Source: JAWKTM01 sp041399085 (GTDB taxonomy: Bacteria > Planctomycetota > Planctomycetia > Pirellulales > Pirellulaceae). From it: DNA of 64,000 nucleotides. Below, one piece after another: positions 8,320 to 18,278 of this stretch. The stretch is taken from contig JAWKTM010000030.1 of the NCBI GenBank assembly GCA_041399085.1, positions 20,053 through 84,052 on the forward strand. The letters are read 5' to 3'. The notes under the pieces are model-generated. The model searched no databases. It had not been told where the DNA came from and worked only from the letters and a program-made list of their open reading frames with translations. Position 1 is the first letter of the stretch; each line of letters opens with the position of its first letter. Both the position numbers and the translations under genes were made by a program.

Positions 8320-9246
8320 CTAGGTTACCAATCCTTTCGTCACCAGCATGAACACGTCTTCTAGCGTGGGATCTTTTTCGGCGAAGCTGCGGACGTTGAC
8401 TTGGTTGGCGATCAATTGATTGAGGAGATCGCCGACGCCACGGTCGTCGGTTTCTAATTCCACCACGGCCTTTTGTGCGTCGACTTGGATATCGCGTAAG
8501 TGCGGCGAACTGCGGAGCACGGACAGCCCGACATCCATGCGGTCGATGAACTTGACTTCAACTACTCGGTTGCGCCGGATGCGGCGGTAGACTTCTTCGA
8601 TGGGGCCGTGCATCAAGAGCTGACCCCGCTCGATAATGCCGATCGATGTGCAACAATCGGCCAATTCGGACAGAATGTGGCTGGAGATCATAATGGTCTT
8701 GCCCATCCGTCGCAGCTCTTTCAGCAACGCTTTGACTTCCATGCGAGCGCGAGGGTCGAGACCACTGGCAGGCTCGTCCAAGATCAATACTGGCGGATCG
8801 TGGACCAGCGTTTTGGCCAAGCACAACCGTTGCTTCATGCCACGCGACAATCCATTCACAAAGTCGTCGCGTTTGTGGGTGAGGTCTAACAGTTCCAGCA
8901 CATCGGTAATGATGGCTTTGCGCTGGCTGCGGGGAATTCGATAGGCGACGGCGAAGAAGTCGAGGAATTCCCACACTTTCATACCGTCATAGACACCGAA
9001 GTTATCCGGCATATATCCCACACTATGACGCACGGCCATGGGGTCCTGCGTCACGCGATGGCCGTTGACGATACCTTCGCCACGACTGGCTTTGAGCAGC
9101 GTGGCCAGAAATCGAATCGTGGTGCTCTTGCCGGCGCCGTTGGGGCCGATGAATCCAAAGATCTCGCCGGCTTCGATCTTCAGATTCAGTCGCTCGACGG
9201 CCGTGAAATCGCCGTAGTCCTTGCCGAAATCTATCAGTTCGATCAT
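8320..9246 (-). CDS. ABC transporter ATP-binding protein
   Basis: 308 residues of an ABC-2 type ATPase. Walker A GPNGAGKST is at residues 34-42, the signature is LSRGMKQRL, Walker B plus D-loop is LILDEPASGLDP, and the switch is ISSHILSEL. The C-terminal 80 residues form a domain typical of the CcmA/YbhF-like subfamily. The ATG is 6 bases after the stop of the upstream minus-strand gene (9253-11871), so the two are almost certainly co-transcribed. No classical six-helix permease is encoded beside it. Its membrane partner may be that neighbour or lie elsewhere. Confidence 0.92.
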   Translation of the reverse strand: MIELIDFGKDYGDFTAVERLNLKIEAGEIFGFIGPNGAGKSTTIRFLATLLKASRGEGIVNGHRVTQDPMAVRHSVGYMPDNFGVYDGMKVWEFLDFFAVAYRIPRSQRKAIITDVLELLDLTHKRDDFVNGLSRGMKQRLCLAKTLVHDPPVLILDEPASGLDPRARMEVKALLKELRRMGKTIMISSHILSELADCCTSIGIIERGQLLMHGPIEEVYRRIRRNRVVEVKFIDRMDVGLSVLRSSPHLRDIQVDAQKAVVELETDDRGVGDLLNQLIANQVNVRSFAEKDPTLEDVFMLVTKGLVT

Positions 9247-9252
9247 GGGGTG

Positions 9253-11871
9253 CTATTGGGGAATTAGTTCGGGGAAAAGGGCGTTTTCAGGATCGGCCAA
9301 ATCCATAACATCCGACAGCAAATTCGCATCGGAATGGATCTCCGGCAACTTGCCTCGGCGTAGATGGATCAGGATCAACGTGCGTCGTTTGTTTTGCGAA
9401 GCATCCGGGTCGAAGGCGATGCCAGGCATCTCCTGGTCGGTCCAGGCGATCAGACGCATATCGCCCGGCAACACCCGCAGTCGCTCGGTCGCCAGATCGG
9501 CCATGCGTCCCAAATGAATTTCACCTTCGCCGCCGCCGTGGCTCATCGCCTCTGACGCGTCCCATTGAGGAATCAATCGCCCTTCCTCGGGGGCATGAGC
9601 GAATTCGAGCGTTGCCGAAGTATTGGTCGCCACGTCACCCATCCAAGCCGTTTGCAGCACGCCTTCCTCATCGCGCCATACGGCGGCCGCGTCGCGAAGC
9701 TCGACCAAGGTTCCGTTACTGACTTTCCAGCCGGCCACGGCGTTGCCGCCGAGCGACACGGCGCCGTTAAGCGGCACCATTTGTTCGCAGTGCATCATGT
9801 CGGTCTGATTCGATTCGACCGTGAAGCCGCTGAGCGACACGTCGCGGTCGCGCCGGTATTCGACTGTCTTCACGCGGTCGTGCAACGCCATCTCGAAATC
9901 GGGCGAGTCCGAGAATGGCTGGGCCAGCGCCGAAGTATCCTCGAACGTCACGTCATAGCTGGTCGAAAGCGACGTATAGAGCGCCGCATAGCGCGTGAGA
10001 TGGGCTCGTGGATAATCGGCGTGCGATTCCAGAACGGCGATCTGCGTCAAGCTGCGCGCGAATCCGATATCAAGCTGAGCCAGCTTCACGACCGCGATCG
10101 CTCCGGCGATCGCGATCACCGGCGCGGCGAGCCAAGCCCACTCGACTCGGCGAATGACCCAGAAAAATCCCCAGTTCACCGGCACCAGGGCGATCAAGTA
10201 AACCGCCATCACTTGCCAAACGAACTTCGCTTCGGGAATCGAAATCCCGGCCGCTTCGCGCAAAGAATCGCGAGCCACGTTGGCCGCGCCGCTGAAATCG
10301 TTCCAGCTCCCGACACCACTTTCCGCCGTCTGTTCGTAGCCGGCGAAACGAGGATCGAATTCAAAAACGCCGGGGCGGTCTTTATTCAAAATCACCTCGC
10401 GCTTCGCATTCTCAAACATTCCAATATCGCGTGCGAAGTATCGCAGGCCGCTGGTGATGCGTGCGTCGCGTTCGAGACCTTTATAACCGGCCGTCCACTG
10501 GGCGACCGCCGTCAGGTCGGGTGTCTCGCGATAGATGCGCGGTGGCAGGCGGAGCAGCACATTGTTCAGGAAATTGTCGAACGACTTCCATTTGTTGACC
10601 ACTTGCGGATCGTTGGCCGAGAAGGCGGTGACTACCACGCGGCCGACACCGACGTTGCGTTCGGCCACGAGCTCGCCGGTGAACGGCATGAAGCTGGCGG
10701 ACTCGTGCAGCTTGAGCGACACACCTAGCGGCGGTTTGTCGGCGATGATGCTGAGGTTCAGCTTGCGTTTTTCCTTCTTGCTTCGCAGCGAGAACTTTTC
10801 GTCGATCGCGGCGAAGTCCTCGGCCGAGAGCGGGCGAGTCTCGCCGCTGGCCGCTGGCAGATAGGGCTCCAAGAAGCTGCCTCGCAATAGATCGAGCGAG
10901 CGTGGGCCGCTGACGATGAGCTGCCCGCCCCAATGAAGCCAATCCAGCATCGCGTCTTCCTGATCGGGCGTCATCAGCTTGGGGTTCACGCCGTCCCACA
11001 CTACATAGGCGATCGAAGTCCACGTGAGCGGATGCGACGGCACGGGTACGTTACGATCCATCGCCGGCGCGACGACTTGGTAGTAACGAATCGCTTCGCC
11101 GACGTTCAATTCGTCGTCGGGCGGGTCAACGGCGGGCGACGAGCGCAGGAAACCGTAGCTGTCTGGCTGTTCGGACAACACGACCAAGAAATATTGGAAC
11201 GCGGGCATCAACGTGACTTTTTCGGACGGCGGCGAATTCAAGAGCCGGCCGCCGCGTCGAGCCCGGAACTCGCTGCTCAGCCAGACTTGCTTCAACGGCG
11301 GCGTCGGATCGCCCATCACGCCCGCCATCACACTGCGCCGCATCCCAACGCGCGGAATCGAGTAGATCGTCTCGAAGTTCTTTAATTGGCCTTTCGGCAA
11401 CGAAGCCGGGCGGCTCATCTCGATCGCGAACGGCGTGCGTTCGATCAACAGCGGGTTCTGCCGCTGGTCGACCACTTGCGTGACCAAGTTGGCTTGGATG
11501 TCGAAATTGTTGGCCTTCATTTCCTGCGTGGCGGAAATCCAGTGGCCCGGCTTAACGGGATTGGTGCTGACCGCGCGATTGACCAACACGCGCTCGCCGT
11601 CTTCGTCTTCTTGTTCATTAGGACGAGCCATGCTGTCGAGCGGCATGATCTGGAGCCGTCCGGGCTCGAAGTCGGGCTTTGGCTTCTCTTGCTTCTTTTT
11701 CTTCTCCATCAACTCGCGTTCGAGCTCTTCTTGCGACTTCTTTTGGCCGGTGGTCGGCGACTTGATGCAGCCGCCGCACCCCGGCAAAGCGATCACGAGC
11801 GCCGCGCAAAGACAAAGCCAAACAATCGGATGCGGTCCGCGACCGCCGCGCGTGAGAGTCCAGAACAACAT
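9253..11871 (-). CDS. Large membrane-anchored lipoprotein paired with the ABC ATPase
   Basis: 872 residues from the ATG at 11871. A frame extends further upstream but lacks signal features. The N-terminus has a hydrophobic run ending in the lipobox VIALPGC. A charged linker rich in Glu/Lys follows (SQEELERELMEKKKKQ). The middle region contains WDGVNPKLMTPDQEDAMLDW and GGQLIVSGPRSLDLL, which looks like a class I glutamine amidotransferase-like fold of the kind found in planctomycete membrane proteins. Two transmembrane helices lie around residues 600-660 (QVMAVYLIALVPVNWGFFWV and APVIAIAGAIAVVKLA), followed by a beta-rich C-terminal domain. Tight coupling to the ATPase suggests an auxiliary or core subunit of one ABC system, comparable in arrangement to gliding-type ABC auxiliary proteins. 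The function is inferred only. Confidence 0.7.
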   Translation of the reverse strand: MLFWTLTRGGRGPHPIVWLCLCAALVIALPGCGGCIKSPTTGQKKSQEELERELMEKKKKQEKPKPDFEPGRLQIMPLDSMARPNEQEDEDGERVLVNRAVSTNPVKPGHWISATQEMKANNFDIQANLVTQVVDQRQNPLLIERTPFAIEMSRPASLPKGQLKNFETIYSIPRVGMRRSVMAGVMGDPTPPLKQVWLSSEFRARRGGRLLNSPPSEKVTLMPAFQYFLVVLSEQPDSYGFLRSSPAVDPPDDELNVGEAIRYYQVVAPAMDRNVPVPSHPLTWTSIAYVVWDGVNPKLMTPDQEDAMLDWLHWGGQLIVSGPRSLDLLRGSFLEPYLPAASGETRPLSAEDFAAIDEKFSLRSKKEKRKLNLSIIADKPPLGVSLKLHESASFMPFTGELVAERNVGVGRVVVTAFSANDPQVVNKWKSFDNFLNNVLLRLPPRIYRETPDLTAVAQWTAGYKGLERDARITSGLRYFARDIGMFENAKREVILNKDRPGVFEFDPRFAGYEQTAESGVGSWNDFSGAANVARDSLREAAGISIPEAKFVWQVMAVYLIALVPVNWGFFWVIRRVEWAWLAAPVIAIAGAIAVVKLAQLDIGFARSLTQIAVLESHADYPRAHLTRYAALYTSLSTSYDVTFEDTSALAQPFSDSPDFEMALHDRVKTVEYRRDRDVSLSGFTVESNQTDMMHCEQMVPLNGAVSLGGNAVAGWKVSNGTLVELRDAAAVWRDEEGVLQTAWMGDVATNTSATLEFAHAPEEGRLIPQWDASEAMSHGGGEGEIHLGRMADLATERLRVLPGDMRLIAWTDQEMPGIAFDPDASQNKRRTLILIHLRRGKLPEIHSDANLLSDVMDLADPENALFPELIPQ

Positions 11872-12051
11872 GCAAGCCTCGTCAGAGAAGCCCGTAATAG
11901 GCCGTCGCGCCGGAGATGACGCGGATTCGATGGGTGTTCGCCGATTCAGTGTAAGTATTGGCAATACGCGTTGGAAGTCATTGATTGCGAGCCGGAACGA
12001 GTCGAAGTTCCCTTTCCAATTGCACGGCGCATCCAAGACACGCTTGCCGCG

Positions 12052-12868
12052 CTAGTCGCCCGACTCCGCCGTCGCGGGCAGATCATCGCCTCGGACCACC
12101 AATCGTTGAATTCCCGTGCAACGACCGGTCTCGGCGTCGACGTCGATGATCGTTCCCGACAGCCGCACGTCGCCCGTGGCGACCTCGAAGTACGTCGGCG
12201 TGAAATTCAATGTCGTTTCCATCACGCGATCGATCTTGCGACCAAGGATACTTTCGTAAGGCCCGGTCATTCCCACATCACATTGAAAGCCAGTACCGCC
12301 GGGAAAGATCTGTTCGTCGGCCGTGGCCACATGCGTGTGCGTGCCCAACACCGCGGAGACTCGGCCGTCGAGAAACCGCCCCATCAATTGCATGTCGCTG
12401 GTGGCTTCGGCGTGAAAGTCGAGCACGCGAACTCGCACGTCGTTGGGCAACTCGGCCAGCACGCGTTCGGCCGCGCGGAGAACGGACAATCGACGGGCCG
12501 CACATGAAAACTCGCCCCAACAAGCTGAACACGGCCACTCGCGTGCCATCGCCCGCCGTAACGACCATCCAATCACGGCCAGCCGCCTGCTGAGGGAAAT
12601 TGGCCGGCTTCACGACGTTAGCCGCCTTGTTCAGCGTCTCGGTGATTTCATTGCGGCGGTAAATATGATCGCCCAGTGTGATGGCGTCGACGCCGGCGCG
12701 CGTTAGCTCGTTGTAGATTTTCGGCGTGAGGCCCGATCCGTCGGCCGAGTTTTCCGCATTGGCGATCACCAAATCCAGCGACTCACGCTCGCGCAGCATG
12801 GCCAACGCTTGACGGACGATTTTGCGTCCCGGTTTGCCAACAATGTCGCCGATGAGAAGGATACGCAT
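12052..12868 (-). pseudogene. ymdB: YmdB-family metallophosphoesterase, two frameshifts
   Basis: The first frame starts MRILLIGDIVGKPGRKIV with ATG at 12868 and continues through ENSADGSGLTPKIYNEL and GDHIYRRNEI to LLGRVFM (12503). The sequence RPVDCPF follows in a second frame after 12501. After about 12478 a third frame gives RAAERVLAELPND, DFHAEATSD, GTHTHVATAD and DVGMTGPYESILG, to a stop at 12052. These are the metal-binding and dimerisation motifs of YmdB 2',3'-cyclic nucleotide phosphodiesterases (TIGR00282). Apart from two frame changes within 25 bases the gene is complete. It lies 142 bp downstream of rny, the neighbour expected in many bacteria. Either it is newly inactivated or the read-out has indel errors. 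Confidence 0.85.
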
Positions 12869-13010
12869 GAATCGCGGACAAGGATGTCTGGAGGGTGAGA
12901 AGGGGTGTTTCCACGAGCGTGCGGCGTCTCACACGCTTCGACAAGGCGAACTCGCCGACTGGCATGGCAAGCGGCGACGAACGCGCCACTTGCCGACTAA
13001 CTGCTGACGA

Positions 13011-14570
13011 TCACTTGGCCACTTCCGTGAACCTGGATTCGCGCAGCACGGTAACTTTGATCTCGCCGGGATAAGTCAACTGTTCCTCGAATGCCTTGGC
13101 GATATCGCGACAGATTCGTGCGGCCTTGGGATCATCCACGTCCCTAGCATTCACGATCACACGGATTTCGCGACCCGCTTGAATGGCGAACGCTTGCTCG
13201 ACGCCGCCGAATCCCGTGGCGATCGATTCCAGTTCCTCCATGCGTTTGATATAGCGCTCCAATGATTCACGGCGGGCGCCTGGCCGCGACGCGCTGCAGG
13301 CGTCGGCCGTCGCGACAATCATTGTGTACGGATGCTCCACCACGATATCGTCGTGGTGTCCCAACGCCGCATGCACCACTTCCGGCCCTTCACCGGCTCG
13401 CTTCAGCAAATCGGCTCCGATCTTGGGATGCCCGCCTTCCAGCTCGTGGTCGGCCGCTTTACCGATGTCGTGCAACAAACCGCAGCGCCGAGCCAGATCG
13501 CCGTTCAGCCCAATCATCTCGGCGATCATGCCCGACAGAAACGCGACTTCGACGCTGTGCCGCAGCACGTTTTGGCTGTAGCTGGTACGAAAATGCAGCC
13601 GCCCGAGCATGTGGATAATTCGCTCGTTCAAGCCATGCACGTTCACCTCTTGCGTGGCCGCTTCGCCTTTCTTCTGGATGAACTGCTCGATTTCCTTCTC
13701 GGTTTCGCCGACCAATTCTTCGATTCGCGAAGGATGGATGCGGCCGTCGGCAATCAGTTTGTCGAGCGACTGGCGAGCAATCTCGCGCCGCACGGGATCG
13801 AATCCGCTGACGATCACCACGCCTGGCGTATCGTCGATAATCACATCGACGCCGGTCGCCTTCTCGAACGCCCGGATGTTGCGTCCTTCGCGACCAATGA
13901 TACGGCCCTTCATTTCATCGTTGGGAATATCGACCGTGCTAGTGGTCGACTCGGCCGTGTGCGACGCGGCATAGCGATGCAAGGCGGTTAGCAACACCTC
14001 ACGAGCCTTCAGCTCGCAAGTTTCCGCCAATCGCCGCTCGTGCTTGAGAATGATCATGCCGGTCTCGGCGGCCAGTTCCTCGTTGAGCCGCGACAGTAGC
14101 CGTTTGGTCGCCTCTTCTTGCGATAGTCCGCTGACCTTATGAAGCTCGTTGCGCTGCTGTTCGATAATCCGAGTCAGCTCGTCGTTCTTTTGATTCACCT
14201 CTTCCAATCGTTCGGTAAACTTGCGCTGGGTGTTCTCGGCAATGCGTTCCTGCTTGCGGAGATCGTCGGCTTGCTGCTCGATCGCCTCGGTTCGCTTGTC
14301 CATCAACCGTTCGCGCTCGCGCAGCTCGTCGCGGGTCTTGCCAAGCTGCTTTTCCACTTCCGCTTTCTGCTGAAGCGCCTGCTCCTTGGCTTCCAATTCG
14401 ATTTCGCGGCGGCGAGCTTCCGCGTCACGCTGAGCTCGTTCGATGATCTGCGCGGCTTCTGTTTCCGCGTCGCGTTTTCGCAGTCGGTCCAAGAACTTGA
14501 CCAACACGAACGCCAACACGAACGACAGAACCGCCGTAAACACAACCCAAAGGGCAGTTCCCGGTGGCAT
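13011..14570 (-). CDS. rny: Ribonuclease Y
   Basis: 519 residues, normal length for RNase Y, the membrane-bound endoribonuclease that starts mRNA decay. Order: an N-terminal transmembrane helix (WVVFTAVLSFVLAFVLVKFL); a long coiled coil to about residue 200 (repeated Glu/Arg/Gln heptads); a KH domain with GRIIGREGRNIRAFE; and an HD domain with RHSVEVAFLSG and CGLLHDIGKAADHE, whose His-Asp pair binds the catalytic metal. The C-terminus contains YPGEIKVTVLRE, usual for the family. ymdB follows on the same strand, and the two proteins are known to interact in Bacillus. Confidence 0.97.
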   Translation of the reverse strand: MPPGTALWVVFTAVLSFVLAFVLVKFLDRLRKRDAETEAAQIIERAQRDAEARRREIELEAKEQALQQKAEVEKQLGKTRDELRERERLMDKRTEAIEQQADDLRKQERIAENTQRKFTERLEEVNQKNDELTRIIEQQRNELHKVSGLSQEEATKRLLSRLNEELAAETGMIILKHERRLAETCELKAREVLLTALHRYAASHTAESTTSTVDIPNDEMKGRIIGREGRNIRAFEKATGVDVIIDDTPGVVIVSGFDPVRREIARQSLDKLIADGRIHPSRIEELVGETEKEIEQFIQKKGEAATQEVNVHGLNERIIHMLGRLHFRTSYSQNVLRHSVEVAFLSGMIAEMIGLNGDLARRCGLLHDIGKAADHELEGGHPKIGADLLKRAGEGPEVVHAALGHHDDIVVEHPYTMIVATADACSASRPGARRESLERYIKRMEELESIATGFGGVEQAFAIQAGREIRVIVNARDVDDPKAARICRDIAKAFEEQLTYPGEIKVTVLRESRFTEVAK

Positions 14571-15352
14571 AACGGCAGGCTCCTTGCCAAAAATCTGCCT
14601 CCGTGGATGGCAACTCAGCCATCGGCGCGATCAGAAACGCGCGGTGAGACACCCGAGCCACTCGACCCGAGCGGCTCGCGCGAAACCAGAATGTGGTCCG
14701 AAGCGATTTGGCAATCTTGACTCTCGCACACAACAGCAAGCTGTTTGGCGCGGGATTTTCAGAGATCCAGTCCCGCTCGGCCGCGCCAAAGCGCACCGGC
14801 AGCGTTGAGGATTCGTTTCACCATTCTTAACAACCGATCCCGACACATGGACCAACGTGTCTTGTTCCGCAAGCCGTTGCGTTGCTCGTTCGGCAATCGG
14901 GTGTATCGCAACCGATCACGGAATGAGACCGATTGCAATCGACCGTCGGGACGAATCGCCAAGGGTCGCGTGGGCGAGTCACCGAACCAAGCGGGACCGA
15001 ACAGCAACCGCAACAGCAGCAATACGAAGTTCATGCAATAACCTGGGGAAAAGTCGGGTGTTAAGTACTAGTCGCTAATTCGGCTTCGACGTAACTTCTG
15101 GGACGCGCGGCTCACAGCCGTATGCTGACTGGCAATCCACGGACGCAATCGTTTAATCTGACTGTACTCGTACCGGTCGCTCGCGCATGGGAAAGGTGGG
15201 AACAGCTAGTTCAGCGATCGCGTCTGACATCCGAAAGCGATTCTTCGCGCGACCCAAACGATCTAGCCACCAGCGTTCACCGGCGAGCGATACCGCCCTA
15301 ATGTACCAGAGTCAGCCCGGACTGCAACTCATTCTTTCTTCGCGCGACCCCC
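14571..15352. other. Divergent intergenic region between rny and tilS
   Basis: About 780 bases. Short frames exist on both strands. One minus-strand frame at 14759-15034 begins with a hydrophobic stretch (MNFVLLLLRLLFG) but has no good ribosome-binding site and no recognisable domain, so I do not call it. No tRNA-like fold or clear promoter pair was recognised. Confidence 0.4.
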
Positions 15353-16400
15353 ATGCCAGACGATCCAACGTTTGAATCGTTACTGGCCGCAAGCTGGCCG
15401 CCGGCGGCTTGGCACGACGTGCGTGTGGTGCTGGCGGTTTCGGGCGGAGCCGACAGCGTGGCCTTGCTTCGTGCGATGTCAGCTCTGAAAACAGCCGGCG
15501 CAGGTTCGCTGGTCGTCGCGCATTTTAACCACGCCCTGCGCGGGGACGAGTCCGACGAGGACGAGCGATTCGTGGCTCGGTTGGCTAAAGAGTTAGCCGC
15601 TGAGTGCTTTGTGGAGCGCGCCGATCATGCTACACGTCGACTAGACGAGCGCGCAGCGACAGCGGAAAACGTGGACGACGCCTCGCTGGCGGCAAGCGAA
15701 GCGACCTCGCGCGCGGCGCGTTACGACTTTCTAATCCGAGTTGCCCAGCGTTCCGGCGCACGCTACGTCGTGACCGCTCATACGTTGGACGATCAAGCCG
15801 AGACAGTTTTGCATCGGATCGTCCGAGGCACGGGTTTGAACGGGCTGCGAGGCATTCGCCGCGTTCGGCCGCTCACGCCCGACGTTTCGCTGATTCGCCC
15901 GCTCTTGAGTGTTCGTCGCTCGCAAGTCGTCGCGTACTTAAAGAAACTCGGCCAAGCTTTTCGGACCGACGCCACCAATGAACAGCCGGTCTACACCCGT
16001 AATCGCATTCGCTTGGAGCTGCTGCCGCTCCTGGCCGCAAACTACAACTCGCAAATCACCGATAGCTTGGTTCGCTTGGCGGAATTGGCTGGCGAAGCGT
16101 GCGACGTGATTCAGCCACTGGTCGAGCATACGCTGGGGTCGGCCGATCCGCTCGTCCGAGCGCGAAGTGACCTTGAACGCCGAGCGTCTGGCCGACGAAC
16201 CGCCCTTTATCCGCCGCGAACTGTTCATCGCCGTTTGGGATCAGCAACAATGGCCGCGCGGACGTATGAGCTTCGACGCTTGGCACCAACTGGTCGCGCT
16301 CACGGAACAGTTCGTCCGCGAAACGGAACTGAGTTTGCCGGATGGCGTGCGCGCAAGAAAACAGCGCGGGCAAGTCACTCTCGCCCGCGCTGAAAAATGA
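15353..16400 (+). pseudogene. tilS: tRNA(Ile)-lysidine synthase, one frameshift near the 3' end
   Basis: TilS makes lysidine at the wobble base of tRNA-Ile(CAU) using ATP and lysine. The PP-loop is visible as AVSGGADSVALLRAM (residues 25-39), followed by VAHFNHALRGDESDEDERF, the signature TAHTLDDQAETVLHRI and LIRPLLSVRRSQVVAYL. At about 16130-16165 the frame changes. The continuation ERLADEPPFIRREL, DQQQWPRGRMSFDAWHQL and so on sits in another frame and ends at 16400. The original frame instead gives arginine-rich nonsense to a stop at 16393. TilS is normally essential, so a sequence error or a partly functional truncated enzyme is more likely than complete loss. It is divergent from rny. Confidence 0.88.
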
Positions 16401-16460
16401 CCTCGGCAATCGGTCGGCAAATCCCCAACGAACTTGGCCGACCAGAATCTTAAATCACGG

Positions 16461-18107
16461 CTACTCGACCGCCGCTGGCACGCCGCCGGTGAACTTCTCG
16501 TCCTCGGCCGCGTGGCCTGTCAGCACCTCGGCCTTATACCCGCCCTTCGATTTGAAATACAAGAACAGCACGATGTAACAGATCAACATGAACGACGGGA
16601 AAAGGGCCATCTTTGCCAAGGCATCGAATTGGCCAGCCGTCTTCGCGGCCTTCAGAGCCGCCTTGCCCTCTTCGTCCGTAATCGTCGCTTCCTGCGCCGG
16701 GTCAATCGCCCTGTAATCGACAAATCCCAGATATTTTTCTTCGGTCAACACCACTTCGGCCGTCGGCGCCGAGTTGGCCGCCAGTTCGGTGCTGGCCGTG
16801 TTCTCTTGCAAAAAGCCGATGTACGGAAAGCCCAACACGCCGACCGCGATCATGCCAATGCCGGAAATGGCGTTCAGCGTCAAAGCGCCGCCCTTCGGAC
16901 ACTGCTCGGCCGTGATCCCCAACATCGTGGGCCAGAAGAACGTTTTACCAAACCCGTACAACGTGGCCGCCGCGAAAATCACGGCCAAACCGGAAGCGCC
17001 CGTCTGCGACAACGCGAACAAGCCGGCGATCGCCAACACGCTGCTGATAATTAACAACCCGATCGGCGACAGCTTGTGTACGATCGGCCCCGCGAAGAAC
17101 CGCAGCACCATCATGATCGCCGACGTATAAACCAACACCCAACCCGCGTTGTAGCCAGCCTCCTTCATCGGCTCTTCCATCAAGCCGCTGATCCAGCCGT
17201 CGGTGCCGATTTCGGTGGTCGCCAACGGCATCATGATGATGATCAGAAAGGCGAGAATTCCTCGGCCGAAGCTCTGCGTGTAAGCTCCAAAGCCCAACGT
17301 GACCAACGCCGTCAGCGCCGGAGCATACCATCGCGAAATGCCCTCGGTCCAACCAAACACTTCCTGCAACTGCAAGAAGATCAGACCGAAACCGACCAAC
17401 GCGCCAAATGCTCCGAATTCGCTGAGCATCTCGCGATAAGAGACACCGGCCTCTTCCACTTCGCTCTTGGGAAACTTAGCCCCGAACAACATCACCAAGT
17501 AAATCACGGCCGGAATCGCAATCATGCCCAGCACGATCCGCCAATCGCCGTTGGCCGCCGTGTCGCTAAGCGCGATCGTGATGATACCGCCAAACACCAA
17601 GCCGCCGGGCCATCCCGCGTGCAAGATGTTCAACCACTTGGTCTTTTCCCGGCTGAACATCGTGGCCACCACTGGATTAATAAAGGCTTCGACTGTGCCG
17701 TTGCCTAAGCCCAACACGATGCTGCCCCAGTACAACAGCGAGTAGCCGCGAGCCTGCGCTGCTTGCAGCGCTTCGCCTTCCACGCCCTGAATGGCCGCGT
17801 AAGCCATGCAGGCCATGACCAGATACACGGCATAGCAAGCGAACGAGAAGAACATCGCCACGCGATAGCCAATCCGATCGATCACCAAACTGAACAGAAT
17901 GATCGAGATGGCGAACGGCCAAACACCCGCTCCCTTCAACGCGCCGACCGAAACCTTGTCGATGCCGAAGTCACCCGGAAAACGAACGTCGCACAAATAC
18001 ATGCGGCTGAAAAAGGCGAACGACGTGGTGACGAGGGCGATGAAACACCCCCAAAACACGATCTTCTGCCCCGAGCTGGCTTCGGCTGCTGGGCTGCTGT
18101 CGGACAT
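16461..18107 (-). CDS. MFS-family transporter
   Basis: 548 residues from the ATG at 18107, which has GGAGA 8 bases upstream. An upstream in-frame start at 18221 lacks such support. The protein opens MSDSSPAAEASSGQKIVFWG and has about 12 hydrophobic helices, e.g. GVWPFAISIILFSLVIDRIG and the basic loop typical of MFS carriers (REKTKWLNILHAGWPGG). A soluble insert of about 60 residues (ENTASTELAANSAPTAEVV onward) lies before the final helix, making it longer than the usual 400-450. The substrate cannot be told. It stands alone, with the tilS stop about 60 bp beyond its own stop in convergent orientation. Confidence 0.85.
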   Translation of the reverse strand: MSDSSPAAEASSGQKIVFWGCFIALVTTSFAFFSRMYLCDVRFPGDFGIDKVSVGALKGAGVWPFAISIILFSLVIDRIGYRVAMFFSFACYAVYLVMACMAYAAIQGVEGEALQAAQARGYSLLYWGSIVLGLGNGTVEAFINPVVATMFSREKTKWLNILHAGWPGGLVFGGIITIALSDTAANGDWRIVLGMIAIPAVIYLVMLFGAKFPKSEVEEAGVSYREMLSEFGAFGALVGFGLIFLQLQEVFGWTEGISRWYAPALTALVTLGFGAYTQSFGRGILAFLIIIMMPLATTEIGTDGWISGLMEEPMKEAGYNAGWVLVYTSAIMMVLRFFAGPIVHKLSPIGLLIISSVLAIAGLFALSQTGASGLAVIFAAATLYGFGKTFFWPTMLGITAEQCPKGGALTLNAISGIGMIAVGVLGFPYIGFLQENTASTELAANSAPTAEVVLTEEKYLGFVDYRAIDPAQEATITDEEGKAALKAAKTAGQFDALAKMALFPSFMLICYIVLFLYFKSKGGYKAEVLTGHAAEDEKFTGGVPAAVE

Positions 18108-18278
18108 GCGGAATCTCCACGGACAAGCGGTTTTTGAGTTGAGGAAACCAACGAGTATACCCGCTCGCTTTTCCGTGTAAACAATTCGCCAGTCACAAGC
18201 GAAAAGATTGCGCTGCGGCAAGATTCGCTGGTTTCACCGATTGCAGAGGCCGCTCGGAAACCGCGAGTCGCCGATCGG

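Noticed and set aside
9565..10728. 387-codon plus-strand frame
   Set aside because: Antisense to the large lipoprotein at 9253-11871, with no family features.
14759..15034. Small hydrophobic minus-strand protein
   Set aside because: Hydrophobic start but poor ribosome-binding site, strongly Arg-rich remainder, and overlapping equal-length frame on the other strand.
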